Assembly (NCBI GenBank): GCA_029961685.1
Contig: JARWKL010000008.1
Span: 9,426,501 to 9,490,500 of the forward strand
Source: Aristolochia californica
Lineage: Eukaryota; Streptophyta; Magnoliopsida; Piperales; Aristolochiaceae
Length of the DNA: 64,000 nt
Reading direction: 5' to 3'
The notes under the pieces are model-generated. The model did not search any database and had not been told where the DNA came from. It saw only the letters and a list, made by a program, of their open reading frames with translations. Numbering within the stretch: position 1 is the stretch's first letter; every line of letters starts with the position of its first letter. The position numbers were made by a program, and so were the translations under genes. Of this stretch, positions 10,980-21,296 are shown piece after piece.

Positions 10980-11375
10980 TGTTATTGACTCCAGAGCATC
11001 ACGAGTTATCAACAGGCATAAGAATTAAATTATGTCAATTTCCTTTTAATGTAATTCCATTTTGTTTTGGTTTGGTTTAGATGTAATATGGCATTAACCA
11101 AGTGACCCATGGGTCTAATTTGTATTTTCGTCCTCAACCCTATTTATGGGGATGTCAAGGTGAAGGAAAGTAAGTATTGAGAAAATTAGAATTAAATAGG
11201 TCAGATTCTCCCTCAGAGGTCTAGGTCGAGCTTCCTTCAAAACTCAATCATTCCATTCCAAATTCCACCATTCCACGTTCCAAATGCAAGAATCCTCTTC
11301 CAGCGTCAAGATTCAATGTGGATGGAAGAGAGGAAAGAAGGGTGACTCCATCCATGGCTCGGGAAGAACCTAACA
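10980..11375 (+). repeat. G1 3' LTR
   Basis: 396 bp from tgttattgactccag to ...gggaagaacctaaca; the last ~55 bases repeat positions 1-59. A ccctatttatgggg stretch at about 11138 is the likely TATA region. The 3' flank is gataa; its partner lies outside the window. Confidence 0.87.
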
Positions 11376-12540
11376 GATAATTTTAGGAAAAAGAGAGAAG
11401 GAAGAAGGAAGAAGGAAGAAGAGAGAAGAGAAAGAAAGGATAGAAATATGGTACACGTCCAAAGAGAGGAAAGAAAATTAGGGTTTTGGACTTAGGCCAA
11501 ACCCTCCCCCATAAGTCATATTTATAGGTATCAAAAGTATCAATATTACATGTATACCCTTCACTTTAATAAGAGTGAATAAGAGATAGAAAATGTAAAC
11601 TAATTACATCAATGTCATCCTAATTACATCATATATTCCAGCACTCCCATTCAACCTTGGAGGTAATGGCAATGATCCCAGCTTGAGCCAAATAACATAG
11701 ATGTAGTAATAAGCTCCTCTATCCCGGTGTCCCAAGGATAAGTACAACACCAAGTACAAAGTCTCAAAGGGTAGAAATGGGTGATAAAACATAGGTCGAA
11801 ACCTACCTCTAAGGATTTCAAAAAAATATAGTAAAAATAATCACTAAAGTGGGTCATGTTTGTCATTCATAAGACAGCAATAAAAGACCCATGGGTACCA
11901 ATAAAAAGTATCAATGGACTTAAAAACTCACATGAATAAAAGGGACCAACCACAGCAATGCTTTAAAAGGGTTGGCCAATAAGGGTAAGTGAGAGTAAAA
12001 TAAAGGATGGTAAGAGAAAGATTGCCAAAGGGTAATGGGTAAAGAGGAAGATACATTGTTGAGGCCACCATGTGCTTTATTTTTCTAAGAAATTCAAATT
12101 CTGCATCAGACAAACCAATGCCGACAACAGTCAGCAAATAATGAACACAAGGCAAGCAACCGAGGAGTTCTTCTTCTTCAAAAAAATCTCAATCAAAGAT
12201 AAACAATAGCAGCAGCGATTATGAGCCAATGCCCAAATAATACGCAAAAATAATAAAAATCCTTAATAATCTACATGAAATAATCTATAACGAGTCCATC
12301 CTTGAATAAGGAAGATGTTCACCAAATAATAAGTTGGCAATAATCCAAGATAATAACCCAGTTGAAGTGAAGAATGTAGCATATAGCAGTTTTTACACTC
12401 AATGACAGAGTCAAGTCGAGTCACCAAAATCGAGTCAAGTAGAGTAGAAGACTCAAACTGAGTCAAGCGACCGAGTTGATATGACTGAGTCCAAGTGGAC
12501 CTGTCCCGAGTCACACCTCGCTAGTTCGAGTTAAATCAGC
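11376..12540 (-). mobile_element. Minus-strand remnant of a B/H-type non-autonomous copia family
   Basis: An LTR-like segment (about 11376-11643, with a GA-rich start) is followed by cactcccattcaaccttggagg and tgatcccagcttgagcc. Read on the minus strand, this is the same 3'-internal block found at 46060-46100, 56215-56260 and 61720-61770. No gag or pol was recognised. The gactcgag-type stretch at 12400-12530 resembles the H internal sequence near 52440-52560. The 5' LTR was not located. Confidence 0.55.
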
Positions 12541-13240
12541 AACTTGGTAGATATAAACAACAACTTGGTGGTTATGATACCAATACTTTCTGAGTATAAT
12601 CAACAACTCGGGATACCAATAGCATAATAGAATGAACTCGGCTGGATCAGATTAATCTCTCAGGATCACACAGAGATCACGTGATTCAAGGAATATGGAA
12701 AGATTATCTCCAGATAATAATTTCTGGTTTGTACCCTTTCCATATAAGAGATTTCAGTTTTTGCTGTTGCTGAATGCCAACCAAGAATTCTGCTTTTGTT
12801 GTTGCTCCCAATGCTGCGTGAACTGCTAAAAACTCCCTCTTCCTTTGAGGGATCGATACCAACATACATAGATAAGTGTCGTAGAGGTAAGCAAGATACA
12901 ATCTACCATGGAGTCTGCCACATTGGCTAGAATATTAAGGAAGATACCATAGTTCAACTGCTCCAAATACTCTCAAAACAAAGAGGAGAGCAAGATACGG
13001 AACCGAGAGTCTTGTTTCTTATCTTAGCATCAAACTGCAACATCCACTATCTCAATTAACAAGAGTTTCCAGAATAATATCCAGAATAATAGCAGTGTTT
13101 TTTCTTGATTTACAGCAATGTGAAATAGTGCCAACTCTGCTTGATCTTGTGTGACTGAAACAAAAACTTTCCAAACAGAAACTAAAACTAATGTAGTCCT
13201 CTCAATTTTGATCCTATGCACTATAAAAACACTCTTTTAG
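12540..13240 (-). other. Unidentified coding-like sequence, minus strand
   Basis: Two minus-strand stretches read like protein: about 12704-12860 (IPQRKREFLAVHAALG, IWKGYKPEIIIW) and 13060-13221 (ERTTLVLVSVWKVFVSVTQD, LALFHIAVNQEK). I do not recognise the family. Given the gene fragments carried by other elements here, these could be captured exons or an element-specific ORF. There is no start, splice or promoter evidence for a gene. Confidence 0.25.
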
Positions 13241-13879
13241 GATACACTTTTTTCCACACTCTTGTGGGTTATCTATCATTTCTTCTTGTTGGAGAAAAAA
13301 AATCTCTCAAAAGGCTCTAAACACATAGACTTGAACTAAACTCTAGTTCGAAACATTTTTCAATTGTAACAAAGTAACCAATGTTCAAAATTATGAAAGT
13401 TTGAAATCCTATCAAGATTCAATTAGCTTCAACTGATTCAAATTATTTCCTACATTTGAGTGAAACTTTCAGCTCTCCAACACAGGGAATATTATTGCAC
13501 AAAAAATCTAACTGAAATATATCATTTTGACTATTGATAAGTGGTCGTTTCTGATGTTTGAGATCTCGTTGGGCTTTTCTAACGATTGTTTTTCTTTTTT
13601 TCTGTCATTCACTAGCTTTATGTTAAGAGTTTGATGAGACTCAGGCAGTAATAAGCAACTTCCCTAGTATGGGATAGTGAAAATAATTAAAATATAATAA
13701 TTGGCATGTGCAATGAGCCTGTGGCAATGCAATTATTGAGGATTATTGAGGTCTTTTTTTCTAGTACGAGGCATCGCAAACTTAAACGAAGCTTGAGTTT
13801 CATGTTGAGAATGGTACACGTCGTTCAATTGAAATAGGCTTCTCCAATCCATTTGACATGTAGGTTCAAGATTTAAGGG

Positions 13880-13928
<49 letters not shown>

Positions 13929-14281
13929 TTTTTTTTTTTTGCAACTTTGGAGGCCTCTCTCTCTCTCTGGAATCAATTTGGCTGAAAAAATGTGCGAGTT
14001 TTTAGTCAAAATTGAGTTTTCTAAAAAGAATACTCATTCTCTTGAATTCTCACTTCCTCGGGAACCAAACAAGCATAAAAGAAATTGCATTCTGATTAGC
14101 TTCTAACTTAGACTCAGATTTTAGTTTCTCCATGATTTAAAGATAGCGAGCTCGAGATAGTCACACCTTCTTATTTAATTTAGTTTTTTACACATGCAAT
14201 ATAACCAGTTCCCATCTTTATACGTAAAGCATACCAAGACACTACTATCTAAAGAAGATCCTTCAACCCTCGTCAAACTGC
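13241..14281. other. Intergenic, no gene seen; (CT)n/(T)n microsatellite at 13881-13976
   Basis: Nothing coding is recognisable. A pyrimidine tract of about 20 CT units, then about 20 T, lies at 13883-13942, with a shorter (CT) run at 13955-13967. This is the 3' side of the peptide gene at 14282-14607, so its 3' UTR and polyadenylation site should be here, but I cannot fix them. Confidence 0.6.
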
Positions 14282-14607
14282 TTAGTTGTGAATAGGCTTC
14301 CTTCTCCTGGGAGGAGTGTAATCCATGCTCACTAAGTCGTCTCTGCTGCTACACTCTTTTTTATTACCTTCTTCAAACTTCTCGACATGGTTGCCTCCCT
14401 TATTCAGCACGAAATGAACCACCCCAAATCCGCCACTCTTCCGCAGTCTTACACCTGCAACACGAAAGAGAGAAACAGTAGCTTCAGTGAAGATTCAAGC
14501 ATGGTTTGAAGTTTGTAGCTGCATAAAGATTTATTGCCTTCTGCTGTGGTCACGAATACCACTAGAGTAAGAAGTAGAAGAGCGTGACGGCCTTGCATAA
14601 CTAGCAT
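14282..14607 (-). CDS. RGF/GOLVEN/CLEL secreted peptide precursor, two exons
   Basis: This is a short gene of 80 codons. Exon 1 (14607-14538) encodes a signal-peptide-like start, MLVMQGRHALLLLTLVVFVT, cleaved probably near TTAEG. An 83-bp intron (14537-14455) has a GC donor (AAG|GCAATA) and a TTGCAG acceptor. Exon 2 (14454-14282) runs through a variable region to the stop. The last 13 residues are DYTPPRRRKPIHN. DY followed by a proline/basic stretch and ending in HN is the signature of the root meristem growth factor (RGF/GOLVEN/CLEL) family; family members are sulphated on the tyrosine, secreted and perceived by RGI receptor kinases. Splicing in phase 1 restores one clean frame; without it a stop follows the acceptor at once. 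A TATA box lies upstream. Nothing is broken. The start could also be the second Met (residue 4). Confidence 0.82.
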
Positions 14608-14708
14608 AGCTTACGGACGAAGAAGAAAAACAGAAGAAGAATAAGAAGAAGAAGACGACGAAAGAGATGAGTCTGCTTCTGTGTGGTGAGAAGCAAGACT
14701 AGCACAGC

Positions 14709-14719
14709 CCTTATATAGG
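14709..14719 (-). promoter_or_regulatory. TATA box of the RGF-like peptide gene
   Basis: On the minus strand the sequence reads cctatataagg, about 105 bases upstream of the ATG at 14607. With a start site some 30 bases downstream, the 5' UTR would be about 75-80 bases of TC-rich leader (cttcttcttcttatt type, 14610-14660). Confidence 0.65.
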
Positions 14720-15240
14720 AAAGATATTTTCAAGCATGCAAATGATTCGTCTCTTTTTTTCTCTTGAGGAATAAGCTATTAAGTAATATAGGCATGTGGG
14801 TTGTCTGGTACGAAGTCTACTGAAAGTTGATTTGTGACAACATGTTGAGCGTTTAGACAGGGACAAAACAGCCAGTGACATGGTTAAGAGTTTGGAGTGA
14901 CTTGAGAAGAAAAGGAGATAAGAGGCAGTGAACAGCAGCCCGATCATTTTCAGTATTTGCCACCATAGGCATACATGACTTGGATTAGCGTGTTCCCACG
15001 ATGTCGGGAGGCCATGCCGGCTGTGTTCTCTTCACTTTCCGACTCTCCCTTACCACCTCCTACTGTGATTATTTGGTTCTTTCAATCAAGAAACCCTGGA
15101 AGACAATTAGAAAGTTGCCAATGTTATTTAGGTCACTTTAGATGTGTGCTAATAATTTTTCACAAGACTCGGAAACTTCAACCAATGGAGGGATCGGGCA
15201 AACCCTCCCCCCTCCTTTTCTTCGCAGAAGTTTTGTGAGG
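14720..15240. other. Upstream region of the peptide gene, no gene seen
   Basis: This is the presumed promoter side of the minus-strand RGF-like gene. Short open frames on both strands show no recognisable domain. No transposon terminus was seen. Confidence 0.5.
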
Positions 15241-15670
15241 GTTTAGAGTTTTAGGGTTTAGGGTTTAGGGTTTAAGCTTGAACCAGTTGTGTGCTATACA
15301 AGAGTCGATTAAACCAGTCGGTAGTTGGAACACCCTACACCCAGCTAGTACGAGTGTTAAAAGGGCCCATATCATCAGGAGTAGACATTTCTTGTCTGGG
15401 AAGAATCAAAACTTCAATCAAGAAGAATTAGCTAGAACGGCTAATTGTAAAGGTCTTTTGTAAGGGTTTAGGGTTTAGGGTTTAAGTTTAAACCGGTTGT
15501 GCACTATATAAGAGTCGTTTAAACTAGTCAGTAGTCGAAACACCCTACACCAAGCTACTACGAGTGTCAGAAGGACCCATATCATCAGCAGCAGACATTT
15601 CTCGTTTGGGAAGAATCGAAACTTTAACGAGGAAGAGTTAGCTAGAACGACTAATTAATTGTGAAGATCT
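15241..15670. repeat. Two tandem 210-bp repeats carrying telomere-like TTTAGGG runs
   Basis: Each unit opens with a run of three to four plant-telomere-type motifs (tttagggtttagggtttaag) ending near 15274 and 15484. It then continues with diverged copies of the same ~180 bases (gtgctatacaagagtcg / gcactatataagagtcg; acaccctacacc.agcta; catatcatcag; gaagaatta/gagttagctagaacg). The spacing between equivalent points is 210. No coding content is seen. Confidence 0.85.
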
Positions 15671-17430
15671 TCTTCTCAACTGAACCCAGACCCTCATCCA
15701 GGTGCAGGATGCACAAAAACTGAGATTGTGTCAAATCCAACAAACTAATCCAGCTTGATCGGCCAGCTTATGAATGGCGTTGGGGAACCAGGAAAGGGTG
15801 AAGGCTGATGTGCTTCCACGTCTTTGTTTCAGCGGCGAAAGGGTTGGAGACCTCACTTTCCTTGTCGTTGACTATGGGGCTTCTTCCCGTCGCCAACACC
15901 TGAATAATAGGAACAACGGTTGCCAACCTTAAATTGAAGGAGAAGAGTCACCTGATCGTGGTTTATTTCTTTTAATTTGTAGGTTATGTTATTATGATGT
16001 TTATGATGGGCAAACAATGATCAAACCTAATGGATTGGATTTAAGTAGAAGTCAATTTTAATGACATTGGACAGGCTAGATAGTCCTTTAAATTGTGGAC
16101 TTATTTGTACGTTCTTTATATTGATCAAGTTACTTCAATTCAAACCTTTTGACTTCCTCATTACAATCTCATTGTAATTCAACAACTTTTATCGTATCTT
16201 TATCTCTAGAAACTATTTAAATTGATCTAGTATCAAACCAAGTACTTGTACTTGGGCCTCTACTTAAACGTTTCATGTGTAAGAGCCATAATTAGCTCCC
16301 ACCGACGAGATGGAGCTTTAAAAGTAAAGAATTTGTGATTGTTACTAACGAAAGATGCACTAAAAAAATAATTTATGTTGGCTGAAAAAAGCCTAAAAAT
16401 AACTGCTAAAGGTTTTTTGGTGGAAATTTATGCTTAAAAAGGCCATCCGATAGAGGTATTACAATATAAAATAGATTTTCTATCGATAATTTGACATCAA
16501 AATTTTGCGGAAATTTATGCCCAATTTTTTAATTTTTTTCATTTTTTTAACAAAATATTCCTCTAAATATGTTTTATTGTTTTAAATAAAATCTTTTTGA
16601 AAAAACTCCTACTAAAAATAAATTTTATTTATTTTATATATATTTAAGAGAATTTTCTACCAAAAATGCTTTCATTTTTTAAATTATGCCTTTATTGAAT
16701 ATTCTATCAAAAATATTTAAAATTCTTTTTAAAAATATTTCTTAGTGAAATTTTCACCAAAACTGAATTAATTTATTTAAATAAAAATATTTATTGGCAC
16801 AAATCTGAACTAAAAACGTTTTAATATTCTTTTTTAGGTAAATCCTTGCCAACAACTTTTTTCTCTTTTTTTAAATTTTAACATTTTAATTTTATTCTTG
16901 TAAAAAATTTTAAAATATCCAAGAGTAATTTATATACATAAAAATGAGATTGAATGTACAATATCGTAAAAAAAGGTGTCTATAAAAAAAATATAGTCAT
17001 AGAAAAGTGTTCTTTCCAAATCATAAAACATGAAAAATATATATGCGTGACTATGTGGGAGGACCATGTGAGGAGCAATTTGGGTATGACGAAAAACCAA
17101 CATCGATTGTAAGAGGGAGTGTGTCACTAGAAACCATAAATTATCCCATCTAACTTACGTCAACCACTAGTTGTTGAATCGCTTGGTCTTGCGTTACCTT
17201 CATCATTACTAATCATTCATGTGTCCTCTCCTAGTTTGTTGCATTGAGCCCCTTGAATATCAACATGACTATTTCTTGTCATTTTCTAAGTTTTCACTTT
17301 GATATTCTCTTCATTTTGAAACAAAAGTAGTATGACATTCAAATAAAATTGTTATCGTTAAAATAAAAACTTCACTTGAAACTTCTCCCTTATGAAGTTC
17401 TTCTAATAGAAACCAAGGGGGAAGGGGGCA
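15671..17430. other. AT-rich intergenic sequence, no gene seen
   Basis: No coding region is recognisable. From about 16350 to 17000 the sequence is very AT-rich and repeats a loose gaaattttc.accaaaa motif on both strands, which may be sub-terminal repeats of an old DNA transposon. No paired termini could be found. The last bases before 17431 are a polypurine tract (accaagggggaagggggca). Confidence 0.5.
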
Positions 17431-17849
17431 TGAGAGCAAAAAGAAGAAATGCCTAACGGGCGTAGCGCTTGAGAGGCAAAAATGAAAAATATCTCCTATT
17501 CTTGATAGGATAAAATCCTACTAGATTAGATTTATCTTTAATTGATGTAATCTTTTAATTCCTAAAATCTCACCCTAGATTGATGTAACCCTTTCAATTT
17601 CCTAGAATTTGTCCTTAAGTTATGTAATCCTAGATGATTAAGGAGTTTATCAAATAATACTATAAATAGGGTTATTGGCTGAAGGAAGAATTCAGTCAAA
17701 CATTTTTCTAAATATCTCTTTACCTCTCAATTTTGTGCCTAACACCTCTCCTCTCTTTTCTCCTCTCTTATTCTCTCTTTTCCTTCTAGACCTCTCCTTA
17801 TCTTCCCCTCTTCCTTCCTTCTCTCTTATTCAAACCCTTTTAACGTCTC
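17431..17849 (+). repeat. F-family LTR, left part (split by element E)
   Basis: It begins with TG directly after a strong polypurine tract. It contains tactataaatagggttatt (TATA region, 17657-17675) and a CT-rich leader. It is interrupted at 17849/17850 by E and continues at 25196-25250, ending ...aagtctatca. A primer site, attggtatcagattag, follows at 25251. Total LTR length without E is about 474 bp. Confidence 0.7.
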
Positions 17850-18243
17850 TGTTATGGTCCCAGATCAACACGAAGATTCACCAGGGAGGATGAGGGTGAT
17901 AACGAAGAAGAAGGGAACGAAAGGGGAGAAAATCATAGAAACGAACGGAGAGGGACAACCCGGCTTTGAGGGAGTCTGTAACCTACGGCTCTAAGGGAGA
18001 CCGCAACCTAGGGTTCCGAGGGAACGCCGACCCAAGCTCAAAGAGGAGACCTCAAATCTTGTTTTAGATTAACTTTTCACTCCCCCATTCATCCATACGA
18101 TGCATACAAATAGTTCACGCCAACAAGAGTTTAGGCAAAAATTAAACCCAAATAGCATAAAATAGAGAATAAACTAAATAACTACTTAACTAACTCAACC
18201 ATGGTGTCTTAGCTTGACTCGGCTCACTATTTAGTCCATAACA
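17850..18243 (-). repeat. E 3' LTR
   Basis: 394 bp. On the plus strand it reads tgttatggtcccagatcaac ... ttagtccataaca. Next to it, at 18244-18295, lies acatctcacccctcctggag and an agcttgtcctagagctcg stretch, which on the minus strand is the polypurine tract and the leftover chromodomain tail. Confidence 0.83.
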
Positions 18244-18414
18244 TCTCACCCCTCCTGGAGAACGAGCTTGTCCTAGAGCTCGAAGGTAGAGTATGCCTGC
18301 AGAAACGGATCCTCCGTTGGTTCTCACAGTGAGTCGTAGGTTCCACCTGAAAAAATAAATAAATAAATAAATAAATTTTGTTGACCTTATAAGTACATGC
18401 AGATCACAGCACCG

Positions 18415-19610
18415 TCACCCAATTGGGAGGTTGGGTAGTTGAGTTGTCATTGCCCTGTAAAAGCTCTTGTCAGCGATGTTAGTAGAACGAGGACTGTAGT
18501 TAACACCATTGGCACGAGGCCTCTTTGGTTGAGGCTTGGCAACCTCTGCTGCTCTGTTCTTGTCAGCGATGTTAGTAGGATGAGGACTATAGTTAACACC
18601 ATTGGCACAAGGCCTCTTTGGTTGAGGCTTGGCAGCCTCTGCTGCTCTGTTCTTGTCAGCTTTAGCCTTCTCTACCTGGAGAACCCATTTCGGCAAGGTA
18701 TCCACAGGGTACTGCTCCTCAGCCTTATGCTCTTCAATGCATTTGATGACAGCTTTAAACGCAGCTAACTCTTGCTTGTTTGCTTCATTCTAGGCAGCAG
18801 ATGGGGATGTGCTTCCAGCTTTGATTTGTGAATTTTTCCTTGCATCCTTCAAGTAAGTTTTGAGTAATGGCACAGGTGCAAATTGTTCTTTGAGCTCAAA
18901 AGCATATGTCATGTTAACTGCTTCAATTTGCCGTCCACTATTAACCAAAACATCAATCACGCCTGGCATTTTATCCTGTAGATCAAGTGTCCTACAAAGA
19001 TCAGTTGTCTGCCGGCGACGAGCAACAGATGGGATGAGTATGCAAGTGTCATCCATATCAAATTCTGAGGCAATACCAAATGTCACTAAAAGGTGCAGAA
19101 ACGCATGAACCTCTAAGGAGTTTCCTGTAGAGCCACCAATATCAAGTTCATCCAACTTTGGTTTCCTTGCCTCAGCAATCTCTGTTGATTTTTCTCTGAT
19201 CTCTGAGGACACCACCAAGGAATCTGATTCAGCATGAGCTAATATAGGGCCCAGACACTCCAACATAATACAAGTTCTACGCAGACCCAAGAGGTTGGGG
19301 TCCCTCTTTCCATCAAGAGTAGGTGTTTCTGTGAAGGAGTCCTCTAGGGACTCCAAACCCAACCTTGCTGGATCTAAGGCACTCCTTAACACAAGTGGGG
19401 ACCTCCTCTTATGGCAGCAAGATTTTTCCTATTACCTGATATGAATTTATGGAGCCCCTTTGCATCCATTTCTACACATAATTTTGTCAGTGGTGTCTGA
19501 GGCTTCTTTTCCATATTTTCATCTTCAAACTTGACTTCCAAGTTGGATTCTTTTGAAGCTTTAACTTCTGAATTCTCTTCTATGACAGCATCGGTCAGTC
19601 CATCCTTGAA
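18415..19610 (-). pseudogene. Captured FRIGIDA-like (FRL) gene fragment
   Basis: The minus-strand text runs from about 19610 to a stop near 18415 and matches the FRIGIDA-like family of plant nuclear proteins. Readable parts: a linker ([17 protein letters not shown]), LTKLCVEMDAKGLHKFIS and NRKNLAAIR (19505-19400), a frameshift near 19400, then SALDPARLGLESLED, LRRTCIMLECLGPIL, NSLEVHAFLHLLVTFGIASE, DKMPGVIDVLVNSGRQIEAV and FAPVPLLKTYLKDARKNS. One in-frame stop (18790-18792) interrupts before KQELAAFKAVIKCIEEHK. The lysine-rich tail KPQPKRPRANGVNYSPR is tandemly duplicated. No intron interrupts the visible span. The N-terminal coiled-coil part is missing. It lies in the same orientation as E, downstream of the ATPase piece. 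Confidence 0.83.
18466..18651 (-). repeat. 93-bp tandem duplication in the FRL tail
   Basis: The block starting cttgtcagcgatgttagtag at 18466 recurs at 18559; the same cttgtcagc start appears again at 18652, where the normal sequence resumes. The period is exactly 93 (31 codons), so the frame is kept and the DKNRAAE.AKPQPKRP segment appears twice. Confidence 0.9.
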
Positions 19611-19675
19611 GTTGAAACCCTTGGGTTTTCATTCTGCCAATGTTTCTGAAGCTTGCCACCAGAAGCAGAGCTGTA

Positions 19676-19835
19676 GGTTTCTTCATCAAACAGTTGAACA
19701 TCCCAATTGATGAGCGTAGCTTGTAATACTTTGACCACGGCAATAGAGACATAGAGAGAGATTGGAATCAAGTAACCATAAAGCATAAGTGCCCTTCCAT
19801 ACCATTTCATGATCAAAATAATCAGACTCTTTGAA
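19676..19835 (-). pseudogene. Captured P4-type ATPase (phospholipid flippase) fragment
   Basis: The minus-strand frame reads [39 protein letters not shown]. This matches the membrane segment and following loop of plant aminophospholipid ATPases (ALA family), just before the conserved phosphorylation motif DKTGT, which is not present here. Only about 50 codons are seen. They lie between the MFS and FRIGIDA-like pieces, with a change of frame on the left. Signature [10 protein letters not shown] is expected; here the final E is A. Confidence 0.72.
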
Positions 19836-19839
19836 TGGG

Positions 19840-20316
19840 ATCTCTGTGTATACTGCAGCACGAAGACCAAGATAACCTTTGAGAATGCCAGCGACTGTGC
19901 CTCTGCTCAGAGGGAAGTTTCTCATATTTGTCACTAGTACGCCAGTCCCAAGCCATGCACTACGGTGAGTAGCAACAACCAAGGCCACCCATAACAGCCA
20001 GTAAGGCAAAGATTTAACATTCCGAACTGGGAGCCAGAGCACCCCGTACCCAAGAAAGCAAGAAAGAGTTCCGATCAAAAGCATAACCCATGAGGGGCAA
20101 TTTATTGCATACAATCCCAGAAAGTAGGCCCACGTTCTCGCCTAGATCGTTAGCAATTCCTAGGATCGTTAACTTCTATTGGGAGTAACCCAAAACAGAT
20201 TTTAGAGAATGCGAAAAGAGAGGAAAATTATAGGGGTTTACTGCAACAATTTGGACCCAAACTGCGGCTCCGAGGCCAACCCACGGAGGTCTAGTCCCCG
20301 CTTTCAGCACAGGCAT
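19840..20316 (-). pseudogene. Captured nodulin-like MFS transporter fragment (first ~160 codons)
   Basis: The start ATG is at 20316 (MPVLKAGTRPPWVGLGAAVW). The frame continues through PYNFPLFSHSLKSVLGYSQ, a stop at 20176-20178, KLTILGIANDLGENVGLLSG, a one-base shift near 20100, then LLIGTLSCFLGYGVLWLPV, ALVVATHRSAWLGTGVLVTN and [20 protein letters not shown], ending near AAVYTEI. This is the nodulin-like domain of the plant major-facilitator family: the first four or so membrane helices with the NFP.SRG..VGILKG signature. The remaining C-terminal exons are absent. The break after TEI probably marks an exon end or a capture junction. Confidence 0.82.
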
Positions 20317-21296
20317 TGCTACAAGCAGAAGCGGTCCCACAGCTCTTCCTGTCTGGTTTTCGTAGAGAAGAGCATCGGAAGGGAGTCCAGCAGTGGATGG
20401 AGCATCACCCCCACCCAGGATTCCAACTCCAAATTTCAATTTCTCAAGAATCTCATCTTCCTCCACCGCAACCCTTTCCAATTCGAAATTAAAATTTCGG
20501 GATTTCTTGGCTTTCCTGTTCTCAAATGGGTACTCTCCCCGTCGATTGAACGACGAGCTCTGCCCAACAGACCAACCAGCAGAATGGTTCCCACTGAAAC
20601 CGCCAGAAAATTTTTTTTCCTATTCCAGAGGTTGATTTTCCCAATTCTTACACGCTGGACAGAGGAATTCGAAGACTTACCTGGCATTGATATCAATGAG
20701 TTGAGGTATGTCTCGGTTGAGGGAGAAGTGGAGGCGATGCTAACCTTCCACCCCTCACCGTTGTCACCGAAATTCCTGACCGAAGGAGGCGTTGTCCGTC
20801 GGCGAACAACAACCGTGCCGACCAGGGATGCCTCTGTCCGAACTCAAACAGGCAAACCCAGTTGGGCCCGTTCCGCAGCCCGAAGAGTTTCGCTTTCAGC
20901 CCGATGTATCTCCTCTGTTTTGGTGCGCCAGGCACGCAACTCATCCCGGATTGATGATTTTCACTCTGCGCCTAAGGCTTCCATGTGCGATATTAGTTTT
21001 GCGCCCACTGCGGCTACCTTTGCGGCTAGCTCATCTCGGAACGACGCTGCGGCTATTTCATCTGGGAATGAAGAGTAGCTCATCCAGGAATCGCCGCCGT
21101 CTGATTGCAGAAGGTCTGAGTCCGAAATCTGATTTGTGTCCTTCTCAGCGATTTCTATGGTTCCCGGTGTCGGATTTGAGGTCGCCCCCAAATCTTCCGT
21201 AGGTACTTCGGCCGGTAAACAGGACGACGTGTTTGATTTTTCCGGGCCGTGGTCTGTTTTCCGTCCGAGACCGCATCTCGAGCGAATTCCTCTCTA
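20317..21296 (-). mobile_element. E internal sequence related to the C family
   Basis: The part at about 21200-21296 matches the C element near 59590-59690 (ccgtggtctgttttc, cgaattcctctc), and the match continues on the far side of the nested copia element at 24625-24770 (ttgatagccaatacttcaccc). Minus-strand ORFs at 20436-20696 include a hydrophobic stretch, FLAVSVGTILLVGLLGR, that I cannot assign; it may be another captured exon or chance. Confidence 0.6.

Noticed and set aside
16350..17130. Possible CACTA transposon (cactaaaaaaataattt at about 16355)
   Set aside because: No matching inverted end or 3-bp target duplication could be found.
20209..21078. 289-codon plus-strand open frame
   Set aside because: It runs antisense to the captured MFS start and to the C-like internal sequence of E; its translation shows no domain and basic/serine-rich composition typical of a shadow frame.
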